A DNA stretch of 64,000 bases from Eriocheir sinensis (taxonomy: Eukaryota; Arthropoda; Malacostraca; Decapoda; Varunidae), in assembly GCF_024679095.1 (NCBI RefSeq), contig NC_066553.1:2940994-3004993 (forward strand), given 5' to 3'. How positions within the stretch are numbered: position 1 is the stretch's first letter; each line of letters starts with the position of its first letter. This document shows positions 50,173 through 64,000 of this stretch, in pieces. The notes below the pieces were generated by a model. It saw nothing but the letters and a program-made list of their open reading frames with translations. It searched no databases and was not told the origin of the DNA. Both the position numbers and the translations under genes were made by a program.

Positions 50173-50395
50173 TTAACCCAGTAGCAGCGACGGGCCAAAT
50201 TTGTGGCTTTACCATGTAGCAGCGACGGGCCAAATTTGTGCCATGATATAACCCCCCCAAAATAGATGATACATAAACTGATCACAAATGCATTGATATA
50301 TATTATGAAATGGTTTGTGTGAGGGATGATTTTTTCTCATTATTCTCGCTTAGAGGGACCATCAAGAAACATGATCCCCGCTGCTACCGGGTTAA
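50173..50395 (-). mobile_element. TTAA MITE copy 7 (inverted)
   Basis: 223 bp in reverse orientation, ends TTAACCCAGTAGCAGCG and CGCTGCTACCGGGTTAA on the + strand; two internal units. Confidence 0.92.
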
Positions 50396-50516
50396 CTCCT
50401 ATTTTCAGGATGTTTTTACTCTGGCTGTGATAATAATTCCAAATAATAGATAAGGTATTATACATAGGTCAGTAATAAGCACAAAATTACAAACTTGTAC
50501 TTGAATCTCACCTTTC

Positions 50517-51300
50517 TTGTTCACCAGACATCAGGTGAATGAATGGGTTATCCGTCAGTCTGTCTCCGTCTTGATCAGTCTTCAGATTTGTTGCTCTCCC
50601 AGTACCAAACCCCTCCTCACCAGTCCCTCTCTTACTCCTTCCATCCACCTCTTCCTTCTGGTCTTCATATATTTATTGCTCTCCCAGTACCAAACCCCTC
50701 CTTGCCAGTTCCTCCCTCACTCCCTCCATCCATCTCTTCCTTGGTCTCCCGATAGGTCTTCCCTGCAGCCTCCACTCCTGATGTTTTCTTGGTTTTCTTT
50801 CCTCCTCCAACCTTTTAGCATGTCCATTCTATCTTAGTTTTGATCTTTCCTCCGCCTCCTCCAACAGCGAATTAATACCAAGTTTCTCTCTTATTCTGTC
50901 ATTCCTCTCCACCTTTTGGTATGTCCATTCCATCTCAGTTTTGATCTTTCCCCTTCCTCCAACAGCGAGTTAACACCGGGTTCCTCTTATTCCGTCATTC
51001 ATTTTGTCAAAATGTTACACTTCTGATTATTTGTAACACCCTCATTTCAGCAGCCTGAACTTTTGCTTTTGTCCTGGTAGTCAGTGACCAGCATTCCAAC
51101 CCATACATTAACACTGGCTCCAAGATAGTCTTTTATATGTTCACTTCTTGATCGTCTTCAGTACTGAAATTTACTCCAAGGTATTCAAAATTTCTTACGT
51201 GTTTTAAGTTGCTGGTCTCCCACGTTAATGTTTAAGTCGTCTGTTATACAACCTACATCCATTGCTTTTTTTTTTTTTTATTATTATTAATTTCCATGCC
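50517..51300 (-). mobile_element. LINE C-terminal relic with internal duplications
   Basis: The minus strand reads PVLMYGLECWSLTTRTKAKV, QAAEMRVLQII, EKLGINSLLEEAEE, NGHAKRLEEE, GRPIGRPRKRWMEGVREELA, matching the LYG.E.W.L......I.A.EMR.LR / GHV.RM / GRPR.RW.D.V..DL end of non-LTR elements. Two parts are tandemly duplicated (about 50588-50660 with 50672-50745, and about 50838-50890 with 50940-51000). Confidence 0.75.
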
Positions 51301-51845
51301 ATTTCTTTCTAATCCTGTGCTCCACATCTCACCTCCTCACCACTATATATCAGCTTGCAATTGTCATGCATCACTTTCTCACCCTCTCCTCCAAGTCTTG
51401 TTTCACACAGTCCGATAATCTCTTAAATTTCATGTCTCCTTCATCACTATAATTTCCTCCTCCTCTCACAGGGTAGAAACATTGCAGGTTGCCACTCTGA
51501 TTGTTCGTTGCTTCCTTCACTTAAGTCCGTTGGAGTTCCTAAGTGTTAACTCACAGGTCCTCTGCCTCGGAGGAAACGTGTGGGTTCGTCCAATTGTGGT
51601 GTCTTGCTATTCATGAGCAGTTTGTTTTCTCCGCTGGCTTGCCAGGCCTGTCGCATGGAGTGCGATCCTGTCAATTAGTACCTCCCAAACACAGCTCCCC
51701 GAGGGTTACAGGTCTCCTGATAAGAGACCCAAGCATGTGTGTTTGGTTGGAACAAGCCCCACACCTCTACAAGGTTAAACAGGACTTTGTGACAGTTGGA
51801 TATCAGTCACTGCCACCACAGGGGACTCATATCAACCACAATTAC

Positions 51846-52010
51846 CTTTGCTACAATAATGTTCTCTATGGGGTGAGTGGCACACCTGATGACCAAGGAG
51901 GAAATTTATATTGTGAATTCATTTAAAACTTAATGCTGATAGTCCCTTTTTTTTGGTCAGACAGGCTTGTCATTCACCTCATAGAGAACTTTATCACAAC
52001 AATGGTGAGT
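51846..52010. repeat. imperfect inverted repeat
   Basis: TTCTCTATGGGGTGAGTGGC at 51863-51882 pairs with GTCATTCACCTCATAGAGAA at 51969-51988, extending to roughly 45-bp arms. No target duplication identified. Confidence 0.55.
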
Positions 52011-52224
52011 AGTGTTGCTATTTGTGAAATGAGTTTTGTACTTATCTATTCATAATAAAGTAAACCCTTAGTTATCTGCATCTGCAATTTCTGCAACTCA
52101 ACATTTTCCACACAGGGATTCAAATACACAAACCTATTGCCATAACCTCATAAGATGCGATAAAGTGGAAAAATCGAGGCCTGATACCAGATTATTCTGT
52201 GAATGCCACCCTGGCTATATGGGC

Positions 52225-52450
52225 ACGTGGCACACATCCTAGACGTCAATCCTGCATATGTAGAAGACAACCTTGAGTGGAGGAAGCCATGGGGACGCCC
52301 ATGTAACTCATAGCTGAGGCAAGCTGATCGATCCTTGGAGGAGCTTGTGATGGGATGGGAGGATGCAAGGCGGCTTGCTCAGGGGGACCATCAGGGGTGG
52401 AGGCGGTGGGTGAGTGAAGCGACACACATCATGGCGTATGACCCATTAAT
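52225..52450 (+). mobile_element. LINE tail relic
   Basis: Reads WRKPWGRPCNS, LRQADRSLEELVMGWEDARR, LAQGDHQGWRRWVSEATHIM, matching the GRPR.SWLRQ.D....L..G...A..LA..D...WR..V..AT end of arthropod LINE ORFs, with a stop in place. Confidence 0.65.
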
Positions 52451-53490
52451 TAGTAAACTACAATCAATAACAAAGCCACTGATATATATCAGCAAAAATC
52501 CAGCATCCAATACCTCAGAAATCCCAATGGTTCATAATTTTCAGCATGGGGTTAATCTCAGCTTTGTCTAGTAACACTGCAAAAAAATCAGTGAAGAAAT
52601 AAAAATACAAAAAAATAGACCGGGGCACAGTGCAATGAAATTCACCAAGCTCATGCCATGTTTACCCAGCTGTCTGTCCCTTACACTTTTGTCTCCCAAA
52701 TTCCCTTGGTTGTATCTGAATTCTTCCATCAGAATGGCTCCTCCTACACCACATAATTAAAATATAAATTGTTAAGACAGAAAAAGAAGGGAGCTAAAAT
52801 AGGAATAAAAGAAAAGTATACTTGTGTCATAATTAAAATATAAATGGTTAAAACTGGGACAATCCAGTTTGGGCAAAGCTTTGGCCCCTTTACAACATAT
52901 ACAGTAAAACAATTCAACATATAATAGAACCTCGTTTATCCGGCATTCAAAAAGGCACCCTCAAAACAGCAAATTTCTGGGGCCTGAATTTGCAAATTCC
53001 CCCCCCCCCCCCTCCAACACTTTTTTTTTATTTATTTATTCTTACGTGCTGCCTGTAGCGCCTGTAGGCTTACTTGTCTTGAGAGGCCAGGTGGGCGGCC
53101 TCAGCCCGTTAGTGGTGCAGGCTACGCGGACTGAAATAGCTAAGAAAACAGGAGAGACAGTACAACCTCCAAACATGAACTGACTCCAATTCAGCGAGAT
53201 GGGACGCATGAAAGTCTGCGAAGCGACGAGGTTCGGTTACGGACTTGATATTTCCCCTTGGTGCGCATATCTTCGTCGTGTAACACGGCCTTGTTACAAT
53301 ACGGTGTTCTGGTCGCATGTCTGTACCCGGCCATACATTTCCGAACTGTACTCAACTGCAGTGAGGTGAAAATGGTGGTGCAAAAGCCATTCAAGGGGTA
53401 ACTTAACAAATTTTGACCACTGGGCCCGTTATTCAGTAGGATAGGATGTATTTACTTTATTAGCAATTATACAGAGGTTCTATTCTATTG
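52451..53490. other. intergenic, unassigned
   Basis: AT-rich sequence with a C-run at 52998-53011 and a T-rich tract at 53020-53040. No gene recognised. A possible AATAAA for the helicase lies on the minus strand at 53461-53456. Confidence 0.5.
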
Positions 53491-53695
53491 GGGAGGTGGT
53501 GGCTGGGTGGTTAGTGTACCGCTCCTGCGTTTCACCTGCGTCCTAGATGATGTGGTTTCCAATCCACTGCTACCAGCCAAGAATAGATGGTGCTATTATA
53601 AACACTTGCCGGCGCCATGACGGGCTTGTGCTAACCACTAGGTTCAGCCAAGAAAGTCTACTGGCGCTATAGGCCTGGACGTAAAAAAAAAGAAA
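53491..53695 (+). mobile_element. tRNA-derived SINE
   Basis: Starts GGGAGGTGGTGGCTGGGTGG then TTAGTGTACC (A box), GTGGTTTCCAATCCACTG (B box) at 53550-53567, a non-tRNA body with GGCGCCATGACGGGCTTGTG and an A-rich tail ending about 53691. Lies 125 bp beyond the helicase stop, in its likely 3' UTR. Confidence 0.75.
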
Positions 53696-53819
53696 GTTTT
53701 GGCAATTCCATAAGAGCAAGTCTCAAAACAACGGCAAAACGGTTTATCTGTCACGAGCTTCCCCCCCCATTCGTACCAGATAAACAAGGTTCTACTGTAT
53801 TTCAGGCATAAAATAAACA

Positions 53820-63369
<9,550 letters not shown>

Positions 63370-63611
63370 AATTTCGTCCATTTAGGAGACAATATGATAA
63401 ACACTTTGCGTTGTTGTTAGACTTTATCTTTCTTACCAGCAATGCTTTTAGCATTGCAATTTGAAGTTGTGTTTTTTTCAAAGCCCACAGCTTGTTCATG
63501 AGAGAAAAGACTTTCAGTGGAAGCATTACTTCCAGGATGGCACATTATGAACTGAACTATATCTGACATGCGCTGATGGTTGATGTTTTTGTCTTTGACA
63601 TGGGGGAACAC
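63370..63611 (-). pseudogene. hAT transposase C-terminal dimerisation-domain relic (frameshifted)
   Basis: One frame reads MCHPGSNASTESLFS and then goes off; another frame, one base shifted, reads VFSLMNKLWALKKTQLQIAM and LKALLVRKIKSNNN. Together they match the hAT dimerisation motif (PhSNAsvERvFS.vnk.w...RN.L....vkaLL). The junction is near 63505. A single-base indel breaks it and no upstream transposase is visible. Confidence 0.75.
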
Positions 63612-63759
63612 TTCTACCCACCGCTGTTACGTATATCAGATGAACTTTATTGTTTTATAACTTGTGAATATAAAGCTTAAACAAGTGACACTCAAACACT
63701 CCATTAATATTATGGTGATATCTGGTATCTCAAGTGTCTCCCTTCCTCCCTATCACTCC

Positions 63760-63990
63760 CTTGTGGGAGTCCTGTCCTGCTCCCCCCAGCAGAGCTGAGG
63801 TGGTGGGGGTGATTGCACTTTTACCAACCCTGCCGAGATTACCGGGTTGCTCAGTGTGAAACTCGTCGGACCCCACTGTAACGATACTTTTTTAGTGTGT
63901 GTACACCACTGAGTACCAGTGACTGAACCTGGGCCTTCAGAGTAGAAGTCAGAGCACCAAACCAACTGAGCCACCAATGAACCAAAAGGT
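63760..63990 (-). mobile_element. tRNA-derived SINE
   Basis: The minus strand reads GGTGGCTCAGTTGGTTTGGT (A box) at about 63975, CCCAGGTTCAGTCACTGG (B box) at about 63933, then a body with CAACCCGGTAATCTCGGCAG. The 74-codon frame across it is not a gene. Confidence 0.75.
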
Positions 63991-64000
63991 CAACAGGCCA

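Noticed and set aside
51543..51926. 127-codon + frame
   Set aside because: No recognisable domain or splice context, lies in LINE-rich sequence and overlaps an inverted repeat.

Overview
The window looks like nuclear DNA of an invertebrate, most likely a decapod crustacean. The reasons are genes split by GT-AG introns, a very heavy load of (CT)n, (GT)n and (GGAA)n-type simple repeats, many decayed LINEs of Jockey-like and RTE-like type, several families of short inverted-repeat transposons, tRNA-derived SINEs, and two genes whose proteins read like arthropod orthologues. No operon, CRISPR array, ribosomal or functional tRNA gene was seen. The species cannot be fixed from sequence alone.

Two protein-coding genes can be supported, converging tail to tail. 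On the + strand, about 6.5-44.3 kb, is a gustavus/SPSB-type gene: a SPRY domain plus SOCS box, the substrate adaptor of a Cullin-5/Elongin BC ubiquitin ligase. Its conserved core (MGQKVTG onward, 280 aa) is spread over exons at 11.0, 40.0, 41.7, 42.6, 43.6 and 44.2 kb. Three in-phase exons at 6.5, 7.0 and 10.6 kb would add a 248-aa N-terminal extension rich in Ala, Gly and His. A GC-rich, phase-compatible exon at 34.5-35.6 kb may be a second, alternative first exon. On the - strand, 62.6-53.8 kb, lie the last 12 coding exons of a RecQ-family helicase of the BLM type (668 codons: DEAH box through motif VI, Zn-binding and winged-helix RQC, HRDC, basic Arg/Gly-rich tail). The N-terminal exons, including Walker A, are not in the window.

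Layout: 0-6 kb is pyrimidine-rich microsatellite and dispersed repeats. 6.4-11 kb holds the 5' exons of gustavus. 11-34 kb is one large gustavus intron packed with satellites (59 bp, 136 bp, about 135 bp), polypurine blocks, (TG)n arrays and mobile-element relics. 34.3-35.6 kb holds the candidate alternative first exon. 40-44.3 kb is the SPRY/SOCS body. 44.3-53.8 kb is intergenic and is a graveyard of RTE-like and Jockey-like LINEs. 53.8-62.6 kb is the helicase. 62.6-64 kb holds a hAT transposase relic and a SINE.

The most notable non-genic signal is a family of seven TTAA-flanked elements (188-476 bp) with inverted ends reading CCCGGTAGCAGCG and an internal 35-bp unit present 1 to 9 times, which looks like a non-autonomous piggyBac-type element. 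A related-looking TTAA element at 2.87-3.08 kb encloses a piece of LINE reverse transcriptase. Other short elements show hAT-type 8-bp and Harbinger-type 3-bp target duplications. No new defence, secretion or toxin system was seen.
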